A DNA stretch of 13,856 nucleotides from Polaromonas sp. (lineage in GTDB: Bacteria; Pseudomonadota; Gammaproteobacteria; Burkholderiales; Burkholderiaceae_C). The translations under genes and the position numbers were made by a program. Positions 1 through 7,725 of the stretch are shown here, piece after piece (within the stretch, counting starts at the first letter, position 1; the number at the start of each line of letters is the position of its first letter). The notes under the pieces are model-generated. The model was not told the DNA's origin and searched no databases. It saw nothing but the letters and a program-made list of their open reading frames with translations. The stretch spans positions 1 to 13,856 of the forward strand of contig JAJAYS010000350.1 in assembly GCA_026786065.1 (NCBI GenBank), given 5' to 3'.

Positions 1-358
1 CAGCCGGGGCCACCGCATAGGGCACGACCAGCAGCGTCTTGTAGAGCAGCGCGCCCTTGATGATGCGGTCGGCGAAGACCGCCAGCGTCAGCGAGATGCC
101 GATGCCCAGCACGGCGACCAGGGAGGAAAACAGCGCGGTGGTCTTGAACGACTCCAGATAGCCGGGGTCGTTGAACAGGGTCTCGAAATTTGCCAGGCCG
201 ACCCATTGCCTTGAGAGACCGAAGGCGTCCTGCACCTGGAAGGATTGCAGCAGCGCCTGCGCTGCCGGCCAGAAGAAAAACACGCTTATCACCAGCAGCT
301 GCGGTGCCAGCAGCAGCCAGGGCAGCCAGGTTGAGCGGAAGAGAACGCGCTTTTCCAT
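1..358 (-). CDS. ugpA: Glycerol-3-phosphate ABC transporter permease UgpA, N-terminal part (cut by window edge)
   Basis: One of the two inner-membrane permease subunits of the UgpBAEC importer, which takes up sn-glycerol-3-phosphate and glycerophosphodiesters from the periplasm. The visible 119 codons begin MEKRVLFRSTWLPWLLLAPQ and keep recognisable UgpA landmarks: a first membrane helix at about residues 12-34 containing FFFWPA, a conserved GLANFETLF stretch near 53-61, a second helix at about 74-95, and the VVPYAVAPA motif just before the edge. The start at 358 is the only reasonable ATG and matches the family N-terminus; no strong ribosome binding site precedes it. It lies downstream of ugpB on the same strand. 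The C-terminal part, including the inner-membrane permease signature that contacts the ATPase, is outside the window, as presumably are ugpE and ugpC. Assignment is from recalled similarity to E. coli UgpA and from the neighbouring ugpB. Confidence 0.93.
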   Translation of the reverse strand, partial: MEKRVLFRSTWLPWLLLAPQLLVISVFFFWPAAQALLQSFQVQDAFGLSRQWVGLANFETLFNDPGYLESFKTTALFSSLVAVLGIGISLTLAVFADRIIKGALLYKTLLVVPYAVAPA

Positions 359-388
359 CTGGCAGCGTCAGTCCTTGTCTGCCGGCCT

Positions 389-404
389 GCGGTGGCGCCA
401 CCGC
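389..404. repeat. Perfect 16-base palindrome upstream of ugpA
   Basis: The sequence GCGGTGGCGCCACCGC equals its own reverse complement. It lies about 31-46 bases before the ugpA start codon, so it would be in the ugpA leader. As RNA it could fold into a 6-bp GC-rich stem with a GCGC loop; as DNA it could be an operator. No function is shown by the sequence itself. Confidence 0.6.
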
Positions 405-425
405 CATGCGACCACCGCCGATGCG
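398..425. repeat. Imperfect tandem repeat, two copies of about 13-14 bases
   Basis: CCACCGCCATGCG (398-410) is followed one base later by CCACCGCCGATGCG (412-425), differing by one inserted G. The first copy overlaps the right arm of the 389-404 palindrome. It may be a local slippage duplication in the ugpA leader. Confidence 0.55.
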
Positions 426-654
426 TCAGCCCCGGCGGGCGGGCGCAGCCGGTGCCTTGATGCGCCTGGGCGGGGCGGGTGCTGCAACCGGGTCTGCCCA
501 AAAAAATTCAAGCAAAAAGGCTTTAAGACCCAATTAAAACGGGCGTTAACAGCTATGAACTTAATAGCGACTCCGGTTCCACCATACGGCGGGGCAAGTA
601 ACAGCGAGGTCAAGCGACGCGACGCGGCCCGCACCAGCGGCGTGTCCGCCGGCC

Positions 655-1983
655 TCACGACTTGTTGGCCTTCTCAAAGCGCTCCAGCTGCTCGTTGCCG
701 CGCTTGACGATGGCGTCCAGCGCCTCTTTGGCGGTTTTCTTGCCGCTCCAGACCTGCTCAAGCTCTTCGTCTTCGATCGCCCGGATCTGCACATAGTTGC
801 CCAGGCGAATGCCCCGGCTCTTGTCGGTCACCTTGCGAATCATCTGGGTCACCGCCACGTCGGTGCCCGGCTTCTCTTTGTAGAAGCCGGACTTGTCGGT
901 GAGCTGGTAGGCGGCGGTGGTGATCGGCAGGTAACCGGTGCGCTTGTGGCTGGCCGACTGCACCTCCGGGCTGGAGACATAGTTGAAAAATGCGGCGACG
1001 GCTTTGTATTCGGCCGGTTTTTTGCCGGCCATCACCCACAGGCTGGCGCCGCCGATGACGGTGTTTTGCGGGGCGCCGGTGACGTCGGGGTAATAGGGCA
1101 GCGCCGCCAGTCCATAGCCGAATTTGGCGTTCTTGGCGACGTTGCCGTAAAAGCCCGACGAGGTGGTTGTCATCGCGCATTCACCCGAAATGAAACTCGC
1201 CTCGGGCACGTTGCCGCGCCCCTTGTAGATAAATAGTCCCTGCTTGGCCATGTTGCCGAGGTTCTCAATGTGCCGGACATGCAGCGGTGAATTGATCTTC
1301 ATGCGAGCGTCCATGCCGCCGAGGCCGTTGGATTTGGTCGCAAACTCCACGTTGTGCCAGCTTGAAAAACTCTCCAACTGCGTCCAGCCCTGCCAAGCGG
1401 TGGTGAACGGACATTTGTGACCCGATGCCTTCAAAGTGGCAGCGGCGCGCGCGACCTCGGGCCAGGTGACCGGCGCTTTGTCGGGGTCGAGGCCGGCGGC
1501 CTTGAAGGCATCCTTGTTGTAGTAGAAAACCGTGGTCGAGCTGTTGAAGGGAAAGCTCAGCATCTCGCCGTTCGGCGCGGTGTAGTAGCCCGCGACGGCC
1601 GAAATATAGGCTGAAGGGTCGAACTTGTAACCGGCGTCTTTCATCACCTTGGCCACCGGCACGATGGCGCCTTTGCTGGCCATCATCGTCGCGGTGCCGA
1701 CCTCGAACACCTGCAGGACGTGCGGCGCATTGCCTGCCCGAAAGGCTGCCACGGCAGCGGTCATCGATTCGTCGTAGGAGCCCTTGAAAGTCGGCACGAT
1801 CCTGTAGTCTTTCTGGCTGGCATTGAAGTCCTTCGCCAGGTCATTGACCCACTCGTTGTTGACGGCGGTCATCGAATGCCACCACTGCACTTCGGTTTGG
1901 GCCAATGCGGCCAGCGGCGCCAGAAGGGCGCTGGCCGCCACAAAGCTTGCCAAGCTGCATGGCACAACAAAACGTCGGTTCAT
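655..1983 (-). CDS. ugpB: sn-glycerol-3-phosphate-binding periplasmic protein UgpB
   Basis: Periplasmic solute-binding protein that captures sn-glycerol-3-phosphate or glycerophosphodiesters and delivers them to the UgpAEC membrane complex. The 442-residue product has a Sec signal peptide (MNRRF, hydrophobic core, LAALA before the mature QTEVQWWHSM), then a family 1 extracellular solute-binding fold. UgpB landmarks include WWHSM near the mature start, FKGSYDES, PHVLQVFEVGTATMM, FPFNSSTTVFYYNKDAF and RTGYLPIT. Length is close to E. coli UgpB (438). The reading frame stays open upstream to about 2178, but the start at 1983 is chosen because it gives the signal peptide and is preceded at 5 bases by AAGGAG (1989-1994). 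Continues on the same strand toward ugpA. In E. coli this operon is controlled by PhoB (and CRP); I did not find a convincing Pho box here. Confidence 0.95.
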   Translation of the reverse strand: MNRRFVVPCSLASFVAASALLAPLAALAQTEVQWWHSMTAVNNEWVNDLAKDFNASQKDYRIVPTFKGSYDESMTAAVAAFRAGNAPHVLQVFEVGTATMMASKGAIVPVAKVMKDAGYKFDPSAYISAVAGYYTAPNGEMLSFPFNSSTTVFYYNKDAFKAAGLDPDKAPVTWPEVARAAATLKASGHKCPFTTAWQGWTQLESFSSWHNVEFATKSNGLGGMDARMKINSPLHVRHIENLGNMAKQGLFIYKGRGNVPEASFISGECAMTTTSSGFYGNVAKNAKFGYGLAALPYYPDVTGAPQNTVIGGASLWVMAGKKPAEYKAVAAFFNYVSSPEVQSASHKRTGYLPITTAAYQLTDKSGFYKEKPGTDVAVTQMIRKVTDKSRGIRLGNYVQIRAIEDEELEQVWSGKKTAKEALDAIVKRGNEQLERFEKANKS

Positions 1984-1988
1984 TAAAT

Positions 1989-1994
1989 CTCCTT
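1989..1994 (-). promoter_or_regulatory. Ribosome binding site of ugpB
   Basis: On the minus strand AAGGAG stands 5 bases before the ATG at 1983. It decides the start of ugpB against the longer in-frame extension that reaches 2178. Confidence 0.8.
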
Positions 1995-2028
1995 GGGTGG
2001 TCAAAAAAGAATCGGTTGAAGCATAAAC

Positions 2029-2043
2029 GGCATGCGATATGCC
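2029..2043. repeat. Short inverted repeat in the ugpB leader
   Basis: GGCAT-GCGAT-ATGCC, arms of 5 bases with a 5-base spacer, located about 46-60 bases upstream of the ugpB start. It could be an operator half-site pair or chance; nothing identifies a regulator. Confidence 0.3.
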
Positions 2044-2059
2044 AAGTTTGGTGCCGATC

Positions 2060-2088
2060 ATTTGAGCGTCCCAGCCGATTTTTAACAA
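2060..2088 (-). promoter_or_regulatory. Candidate sigma70-like promoter for ugpB
   Basis: Read on the minus strand: TTGTTA (2088-2083) as -35, a spacer of exactly 17 bases, then TCAAAT (2065-2060) as -10, 4 of 6 consensus matches in each box. It would start transcription near 2053 and leave a leader of about 70 bases containing the 2029-2043 inverted repeat. Moderate matches only. Confidence 0.3.
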
Positions 2089-2369
2089 GCGTGCTTTCCT
2101 TAGGGACCCTCTGCATAACTTTGGCGGAACTGTGGCGGCCGGGTCGGGACGGGCTGCAAGGCGTCTTTCTGCAGCCAACAGCCCCCTATTGCCAAGAAAA
2201 GCAACGCAGCAGACCGCCCGATCCGGCTGACCACAGACCGCAGGGAGTTTATGCAGCGGGTCCTTAGGGTTGGTCGCCGCCGCCAGCGGCCAAAAAGCCG
2301 GGCTGCGTTACCATCCAGTTTTAATGCGGCTGCGGGCTCAGACCGGTGTTTGGGTCGTGGTCAGACACG

Positions 2370-5300
2370 ATGAACGCCCCTACCACGCTACACGAAATCA
2401 GCGCTCCGGAAATCCATGCAGCCCGTGCAGCGGGCGACGCATCGGCGGAAGCCCGCATACGCGAAATCCCTTACAACTACACCTCCTTTTCTGACCGCGA
2501 GGTGGTAGGGCGGCTGCTTGGCGAGCGAGCCTGGAATCTGCTCAATTTGCTGCGCGGCGAGCGCCAGACTGGCCGCTCTGCACGCATGCTCTACGAGGTG
2601 CTGGGTGACATCTGGGTGGTGCAGCGCAACCCCTATCTGCAGGACGACCTGCTCGACAACCCCAAGCGCCGCAAACTGCTGGTCGAAGCGCTGCAGCACC
2701 GGCTGGGCGAAGTGCAAAAGCGCCGCAAACCGGAGCCCGACCGCCAGCGCGACGCCATCGTCGGCGAGCTTCTCGCCGCCGCGCAGACTGCGGTCGGCCG
2801 GTTTTCCGACTCCTTTTCCGAAGTCGCCGGCTTGCGCCAGCGCGTCGAGCGCAAGCTGCGCAAACTTACGCGCTCCGACAACATCAAGTTCGACGGCCTG
2901 TCGCGCGTCTCGCACGTCACCGATGCGACCGACTGGCGGGTCGAATACCCGTTTGTCGTGCTGATGCCCGACACCGAGGCCGAGATGGCCGGCATGGTCG
3001 GCGCATGCATTGAGCTGGGTCTGACCATCGTGCCGCGTGGCGGCGGCACCGGGTATACCGGGGGCGCGATACCTTTGACCTGGAAGTCCGCCGTCATCAA
3101 CACCGAAAAGCTCGAAGCGATGACCGAAGTCGAGCTGGTGGAGTTGCCCGGCCTTGCGCAGCTGGTGCCGACGGTCTGGACCGAGGCCGGCGTGGTCACC
3201 CAGCGGGTGGCCGATGCGGCCGAGCGGGCGGGCTTTGTTTTTGCGGTGGATCCGACCTCGGCCGACGCCTCCTGCATAGGCGGCAACATCGCGATGAATG
3301 CCGGCGGCAAAAAGGCCGTGCTGTGGGGCACCGCCCTCGACAACCTGGTCTCTTGGCGCATGGTGACCCCAAGCGCGCAGTGGCTGGAAGTCACCCGGCT
3401 CAACCACAACCTCGGCAAGATCCACGACGCCGAACTGGCGAGCTTCGAGCTGAAGTACTTTGAAGCCGATGGCAAGACGCCGGTGCGCACCGAACGCCTT
3501 GAAATCGGCGGCAAGACCTTTCGCAAAGAGGGCCTGGGCAAAGACGTGACCGACAAGTTTTTGAGCGGGCTGCCGGGAATCCAGAAAGAAGGCTGCGACG
3601 GGCTGATCACCAGCGCCCGCTGGATCGTGCACCGCATGCCAGCCCATATCCGCACCGTCTGCCTGGAGTTTTTCGGCCACGCCAAGGACGCGGTGCCCAG
3701 CATCGTCGAGATCAAGGACTTCATGTTCGCCGAGGCCAAGCGCGGCGGCGCGATTCTGGCGGGCTTGGAGCATCTGGACGACCGCTATCTGCGGGCCGTC
3801 GGCTATGCCACCAAGTCCAAGCGCGGCGGCCTGCCCAAGATGCTGCTGGTCGGCGACATCGCTGGCGACGACGCCGACGTGGTGGCCCGCGCCACCAGCG
3901 AAGTCGTGCGCATTGCCAACTCGCGCAGCGGCGAAGGCTTTGTGGCCATCAGCGCCGAGGCGCGCAAGAAGTTCTGGCTGGACCGCAAAAAGACCCCCGC
4001 CATTTCGCGCCACACCAACGCCTTCAAGATCAACGAAGACGTCGTGATTCCGTTGCCGCGCATGGCCGAGTACACCGACGGCATCGAGCGCATCAACATC
4101 GAGCTGAGCCTGCAGAACAAGATCCGGCTGTGCGACGCGCTGCACGCTTTTTTGCGCCACGGCAACCTGCCACTGGGCAAGTCCGAAGACGCTGGCGACG
4201 TGCCGCCGGCCGAATTGCTGGCCGCGCGCGTTGAAGCAGCGTTGGCGGTGATTGACGAAACGCGCGCGCTGTGGAGTGGCTGGCTGAGCGGCATCGACAG
4301 CCTGTTTGCGCCGCTCCAGGACCACACGCTGCGCGCCAGCTGGAAGACGCAGATTCGGGCGCGGCTGCAGCAGATTTTTACCGGTAGCGAGTTCGCGCCC
4401 ATCCTGGCCGAATGCAATGCGATTCACCAGCGCGTGCTCAAAGGCCGGGTCTGGGCGGCGCTGCACATGCATGCCGGCGACGGCAATGTCCACACCAATT
4501 TGCCGGTCAACAGCGACGACTACGACATGCTGCAAACCGCCCACGCGGCGGTTGTGCGCATCATGGCGCTGGCACGCTCGCTGGACGGTGTGATCTCCGG
4601 CGAGCACGGGATCGGCATCACCAAGCTGCAGTTCTTGAGCGACGCCGAACTGCAACCCTTTGCCGACTACAAAGCCAGAGTGGACCCGGAAGGGCACTTC
4701 AACAAAGGCAAGTTGCTACGAAAAAAGGAGCTGCTCGCGCACGATTCCATTGGTCCGCAGGTCGAAATCTCTAACGAAGACAGCCTCCAGCCCGCCGCCA
4801 GCCTGAGCAACGCCTACACGCCCTCGTTTGGCCTGATGGGCCATGAGTCGCTGATCATGCAGCAGTCCGACATCGGCGCGATTGCCGACAGCATCAAAAA
4901 CTGCCTGCGTTGCGGCAAGTGCAAGCCGGTGTGCGCCACGCATGTGCCTCGGGCCAACCTGCTGTACAGCCCACGCAACAAGATTCTGGCGACTTCGCTG
5001 CTAATCGAAGCGTTTTTGTATGAGGAGCAGACCCGGCGCGGCATCAGCATCAAGCATTGGGAAGAATTTGAAGACGTGGCCGACCACTGCACCGTCTGCC
5101 ACAAGTGCCTGAGCCCGTGCCCGGTCGATATCGACTTCGGCGAGGTTTCCATGAACATGCGCAACCTGCTGCGCAAGATGGGGCAAAAATCGTTTCGGCC
5201 CGGCAACGCGGCGGCGATGTTTTTTTTGAACGCAACCAACCCCCAAACCATCAAGCTGATGCGCACAGCGATGGTCGATGTCGGCTTCAAGGTGCAGCGC

Positions 5301-6326
5301 CTGGCCAACGATGTGCTGCGCCGAGCGGCGCGCAAGCAGACCGAAGCGCCCTCGGCGACGGTTGGCAAGGCGCCAGTCAAAGAACAGGTCATTCACTTCA
5401 TCAACAAGAAGATGCCCGGTGGACTGCCTAAGAAAACCGCGCGTGCGCTGCTCGACATTGAGGACAAAAACTACGTTCCGATCATTCGCAACCCGGCTAC
5501 CACCAGCGCAGAAACCGAGGCGGTCTTTTACTTCCCCGGCTGCGGCTCGGAGCGGTTGTTTTCGCAGGTCGGGCTGGCGACGCAGGCGATGCTGTGGCAT
5601 GCCGGCGTGCAAACCGTGCTGCCCCCAGGCTACCTGTGCTGTGGCTACCCGCAAAGGGGCAGTGGCCAGTTCGACAAGGCCGAAGAAATCATCACCGACA
5701 ACCGGGTGCTGTTTCACCGGGTCGCCAATACGCTCAATTACCTTGACATCAAGACCGTGGTGGTGAGCTGCGGCACCTGCTACGACCAGTTGCAGGGTTA
5801 CGAGTTCGACAAGATTTTTCCGGGCAGCCGCATCATCGACATTCACGAATTTTTGCTTGAAAAAGGCATCACGCTGCGCACGGGCCAACCGGGGCAGGGC
5901 GGATATCTCTACCACGACCCCTGCCACAGCCCGATGAAGTTGCAGGAGCCGATGAAAACCGTCAAGGCCCTGCTTGGCGATCAGGTGCTCAAGAGCGAGC
6001 GCTGCTGCGGCGAGTCCGGCACGCTGGGCGTGACCCGGCCCGACATCGCCACGCAGGTGCGCTTTCGCAAAGAAGAAGAATTGCGAAACGACGAGGCGCA
6101 ACTGCGCGCCAGCGGGGCCGTCGGCGCCAAGGAAAACATCAAGATATTGACCAGCTGCCCGAGCTGCCTGCAGGGCCTTTCGCGCTATGGCGACGACCTG
6201 AAAAACGGCTTGCTCGAAGCCGACTACATCGTCGTCGAGATGGCCAACCAGATTCTGGGCAAGGAGTGGTTGCCGGACTATGTAAAGGTGGCCAATCACG
6301 GCGGAATCGAGCGGGTGCTGGTGTGA
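2370..6326 (+). CDS. Fused FAD-linked oxidase / iron-sulfur dehydrogenase, DUF3683 type
   Basis: A 1318-residue soluble or membrane-associated flavoprotein expected to oxidise a D-2-hydroxyacid and pass electrons through 4Fe-4S centres. Order of parts: a DUF3683-like N-terminus (about 20-170, starting [16 protein letters not shown]); a VAO/PCMH FAD-binding domain with [11 protein letters not shown] near 221-231 and [15 protein letters not shown] near 300-314; an FAD-oxidase C-terminal domain with the metal-binding HAGDGNVH (H701, H708) and SGEHGIG (E745, H746); two ferredoxin-type clusters (C845, C848, C851, C855 and C907, C910, C913, C917); and two CCG domains of the GlcF/HdrB type (C1058, C1090-C1091, C1134, C1137; then C1185, C1212-C1213, C1263, C1266). 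No motif is missing. An in-frame GTG at 2346 would add 8 residues; ATG 2370 gives the more family-like start, though neither has a strong ribosome site. The layout recalls E. coli YdiJ (D-2-hydroxyglutarate dehydrogenase) and GlcD plus GlcF. Glycolate, D-lactate and D-2-hydroxyglutarate are all possible substrates; the sequence alone does not decide. Confidence 0.9.
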   Translation: MNAPTTLHEISAPEIHAARAAGDASAEARIREIPYNYTSFSDREVVGRLLGERAWNLLNLLRGERQTGRSARMLYEVLGDIWVVQRNPYLQDDLLDNPKRRKLLVEALQHRLGEVQKRRKPEPDRQRDAIVGELLAAAQTAVGRFSDSFSEVAGLRQRVERKLRKLTRSDNIKFDGLSRVSHVTDATDWRVEYPFVVLMPDTEAEMAGMVGACIELGLTIVPRGGGTGYTGGAIPLTWKSAVINTEKLEAMTEVELVELPGLAQLVPTVWTEAGVVTQRVADAAERAGFVFAVDPTSADASCIGGNIAMNAGGKKAVLWGTALDNLVSWRMVTPSAQWLEVTRLNHNLGKIHDAELASFELKYFEADGKTPVRTERLEIGGKTFRKEGLGKDVTDKFLSGLPGIQKEGCDGLITSARWIVHRMPAHIRTVCLEFFGHAKDAVPSIVEIKDFMFAEAKRGGAILAGLEHLDDRYLRAVGYATKSKRGGLPKMLLVGDIAGDDADVVARATSEVVRIANSRSGEGFVAISAEARKKFWLDRKKTPAISRHTNAFKINEDVVIPLPRMAEYTDGIERINIELSLQNKIRLCDALHAFLRHGNLPLGKSEDAGDVPPAELLAARVEAALAVIDETRALWSGWLSGIDSLFAPLQDHTLRASWKTQIRARLQQIFTGSEFAPILAECNAIHQRVLKGRVWAALHMHAGDGNVHTNLPVNSDDYDMLQTAHAAVVRIMALARSLDGVISGEHGIGITKLQFLSDAELQPFADYKARVDPEGHFNKGKLLRKKELLAHDSIGPQVEISNEDSLQPAASLSNAYTPSFGLMGHESLIMQQSDIGAIADSIKNCLRCGKCKPVCATHVPRANLLYSPRNKILATSLLIEAFLYEEQTRRGISIKHWEEFEDVADHCTVCHKCLSPCPVDIDFGEVSMNMRNLLRKMGQKSFRPGNAAAMFFLNATNPQTIKLMRTAMVDVGFKVQRLANDVLRRAARKQTEAPSATVGKAPVKEQVIHFINKKMPGGLPKKTARALLDIEDKNYVPIIRNPATTSAETEAVFYFPGCGSERLFSQVGLATQAMLWHAGVQTVLPPGYLCCGYPQRGSGQFDKAEEIITDNRVLFHRVANTLNYLDIKTVVVSCGTCYDQLQGYEFDKIFPGSRIIDIHEFLLEKGITLRTGQPGQGGYLYHDPCHSPMKLQEPMKTVKALLGDQVLKSERCCGESGTLGVTRPDIATQVRFRKEEELRNDEAQLRASGAVGAKENIKILTSCPSCLQGLSRYGDDLKNGLLEADYIVVEMANQILGKEWLPDYVKVANHGGIERVLV

Positions 6327-6352
6327 CCGGCGCCACCCCATTGTGTGACCGT

Positions 6353-6381
6353 GTCGCCTCGATGGCGGCGTCTCTGTTTTT
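6353..6381 (+). terminator. Weak terminator-like stem after the DUF3683 gene
   Basis: GTCGCC (6353-6358), loop TCGAT, GGCGGC (6364-6369) can pair as a 6-bp stem with one G-U pair. A five-T run follows at 6377-6381, but 7 bases after the stem, which is further than in a typical intrinsic terminator. It lies between the dehydrogenase stop and the DUF971 gene and could be an inefficient or non-functional terminator. Confidence 0.22.
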
Positions 6382-6411
6382 CTGATCCGCAAATCTGGAA
6401 GGTAAATTTTT

Positions 6412-6825
6412 ATGGCAGGTCTCACAGCCGAATCCCCCAAGCCAACGGCGATGACGGTACATAACCAGTCGCGCGTGCTTGAAATCGAGTTTTCCGACGG
6501 GCGGCAGTTCAAGATCCCGTTCGAGTTGATGCGCGTTTACTCGCCATCTGCGGAGGTCCATGGACACGGCCCGGGCCAGGAAGTGCTGCAAACCGGAAAG
6601 CGGCTCGTCAACCTGGTCGAGCTCGAACCCATTGGTAATTACGCCGTCAAGCCGGTGTTCTCGGACGGTCACGACACCGGCATTTTTTCGTGGGACTACC
6701 TGTATTTTTTGGGTTCGGACCAAGAACGCCTGTGGCGCGACTACAGCGCACGTCTGGAGGCCGCCGGTGCGAACCGCGATCAGGAGACGCAAGCCGCAGC
6801 CGCCCAAGGCTGCAAAAGTCACTGA
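6412..6825 (+). CDS. DUF971 family protein
   Basis: A 137-residue protein with a single DUF971 domain (also described as gamma-butyrobetaine hydroxylase-like N-terminal) at about residues 20-115. Visible family landmarks are [31 protein letters not shown], here quoted only as [11 protein letters not shown] and [11 protein letters not shown], then [22 protein letters not shown] (key part [10 protein letters not shown]) and [10 protein letters not shown]. The C-terminal 20 residues are an Ala/Gln-rich tail. In eukaryotes the related fold is the N-terminal domain of 2-oxoglutarate oxygenases, and in some bacteria it is linked to iron-sulfur proteins; the role of stand-alone bacterial members is not established. 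The start ATG follows GGAAGG (6397-6402). It stands 85 bases after the dehydrogenase and 110 bases before ubiE, all on one strand, so co-transcription is possible. Confidence 0.85.
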   Translation: MAGLTAESPKPTAMTVHNQSRVLEIEFSDGRQFKIPFELMRVYSPSAEVHGHGPGQEVLQTGKRLVNLVELEPIGNYAVKPVFSDGHDTGIFSWDYLYFLGSDQERLWRDYSARLEAAGANRDQETQAAAAQGCKSH

Positions 6826-6935
6826 GCCGCCACGGCGCTTCTTTGCACCGGCGCACGCTTGCCCGTCGCCTAAAGCCCCGATGTTTTTCAGGGTTGAAGC
6901 GGGCCAGGGCTCGTTTGCGGCTTAGCATGCTGCCC

Positions 6936-7667
6936 ATGCAAGACACCCATTTCGGATTTGAGTCGGTCGGCGAGCACGAGAAGGCGGGCCGTGTGCGCAG
7001 CGTTTTCGACTCCGTTGCGCCCAAGTACGACTTGATGAACGACCTGATGTCGATGGGCCTGCACCGGGCCTGGAAGGCCTATACGGTGCTGGTTGCCAAC
7101 GTGAGGCCAGGTCAGCGCGTACTTGACATTGCCGGCGGCACCGGCGACCTGGCGCTGGCCTTTGCCCCGAAGGTGGGAAGCAGCGGCCAGGTCGTGCACA
7201 CCGACATCAATGAAGCGATGCTGCGCGAGGGTCGCAACCGGCTGCTCGATGCCGGGGTCTGCCTGCCGACCCTGGTTTGCGATGCCGAGCGCTTGCCTTT
7301 TGCCGATGCTGGCTTCGATCTGGTCACGGTGGCTTTTGGCTTGCGTAACATGACCCACAAAGATGCGGCATTGCGCGAAATGCACCGGGTTTTGAAGCCC
7401 GGCGGGAAATTGCTGGTGCTGGAGTTCTCAAAGGTCGCCAAGCCGTTCGAGCGACTTTATGATTGGTATTCGTTCAAGGTCTTGCCGCAGCTTGGCAAGC
7501 TGGTGGCCAACGACTCCGCCAGCTATCGGTATCTGGCTGAGTCGATCCGGATGCACCCGGATCAGCAGGAACTTAAAACCCTGATGCACAAAGGTGGTTT
7601 TGGTCATGTGGATGTTCACAACATGACAGGGGGCGTCGCTGCCCTGCATGTTGCAATCAAGTGTTGA
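6936..7667 (+). CDS. ubiE: Ubiquinone/menaquinone biosynthesis C-methyltransferase UbiE
   Basis: SAM-dependent C-methyltransferase that methylates the 2-polyprenyl-6-methoxy-1,4-benzoquinol ring (and demethylmenaquinol where present) in the quinone pathway, at the cytoplasmic face of the inner membrane. The 243-residue product shows the first UbiE signature [16 protein letters not shown] (about 27-42), the SAM-binding motif [10 protein letters not shown] (62-71), [13 protein letters not shown], and the second signature [15 protein letters not shown]. Length equals that of other betaproteobacterial UbiE proteins as I remember them. The frame is open back to 6690; ATG 6936 is chosen because MQDTHFGF aligns with the usual MSxTHFGF start. 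ATG 6927 would add three residues. Neither has a clear ribosome site. It opens the ubiE / Tim44-like / ubiJ / ubiB block. Confidence 0.96.
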   Translation: MQDTHFGFESVGEHEKAGRVRSVFDSVAPKYDLMNDLMSMGLHRAWKAYTVLVANVRPGQRVLDIAGGTGDLALAFAPKVGSSGQVVHTDINEAMLREGRNRLLDAGVCLPTLVCDAERLPFADAGFDLVTVAFGLRNMTHKDAALREMHRVLKPGGKLLVLEFSKVAKPFERLYDWYSFKVLPQLGKLVANDSASYRYLAESIRMHPDQQELKTLMHKGGFGHVDVHNMTGGVAALHVAIKC

Positions 7668-7714
7668 TTTGGTGTTTGTCCGAGTTTTTTATTAAAGCGG
7701 CGCTTGCCGCGCTT

Positions 7715-7720
7715 AAGGGG
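7715..7720 (+). promoter_or_regulatory. Ribosome binding site of the Tim44-like gene
   Basis: AAGGGG stands 5 bases before the ATG at 7726 and supports that start. Just upstream (about 7694-7714) is an imperfect inverted repeat, AAGCGGC against GCCGCGCTT with a 2-base bulge, without a T-run; it could be a transcript hairpin in the 58-base ubiE-to-Tim44 gap. Confidence 0.65.
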
Positions 7721-7725
7721 ACGGT

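Larger units (their letters stand above)
359..654. other. ugpB-ugpA intergenic region, no convincing gene
   Basis: This gap of about 296 bases holds no ORF with recognisable protein features; the short ORFs crossing it are GC-driven. It contains a perfect 16-base palindrome (389-404), an imperfect tandem repeat (398-425) and an AT-rich island (about 500-575) that contrasts with the GC-rich surroundings. In E. coli the ugpB-ugpA gap is much shorter (about 100 bases, from memory). The region may hold an attenuator, an mRNA-stabilising element that lets ugpB be expressed above ugpA, or an internal promoter for ugpA. No classical terminator (stable stem followed directly by a T-run) could be found on the minus strand. 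Confidence 0.5.
1984..2369. promoter_or_regulatory. Divergent intergenic region between ugpB and the DUF3683 gene
   Basis: About 386 bases separate two genes transcribed away from each other, so both promoters should lie here. On the minus strand the ugpB ribosome site (1989-1994), an inverted repeat (2029-2043) and one plausible sigma70-like promoter (2060-2088) can be pointed out. On the plus strand no convincing promoter pair was found; TTTAAT-like bases near 2320 lack a partner. Short ORFs here show no protein-like features. No CTGTCAT-type Pho box repeat was seen. Confidence 0.5.

Noticed and set aside
1981..2178. Longer N-terminus of ugpB starting at 2178
   Set aside because: It would bury the signal peptide behind 65 residues without family resemblance; the start at 1983 has an AAGGAG site and a proper signal sequence.
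2388..4697. Minus-strand open frame of 769 codons opposite the DUF3683 gene
   Set aside because: The plus strand here encodes a protein with complete FAD and metal motifs. The antisense frame shows no recognisable domain and is rich in Gly, Ala, Val, His and Gln, as expected from a shadow frame in GC-rich coding DNA.
6321..6351. Direct repeat GTGTGACCG at 6321-6329 and 6343-6351
   Set aside because: Only nine bases, one copy overlaps the stop codon of the upstream gene, and no further copies or symmetry were seen; probably chance.
5001..6512. Minus-strand open frame of 503 codons opposite the iron-sulfur half of the same gene
   Set aside because: It is antisense to the conserved cysteine motifs of the real gene and has no protein-like features of its own.
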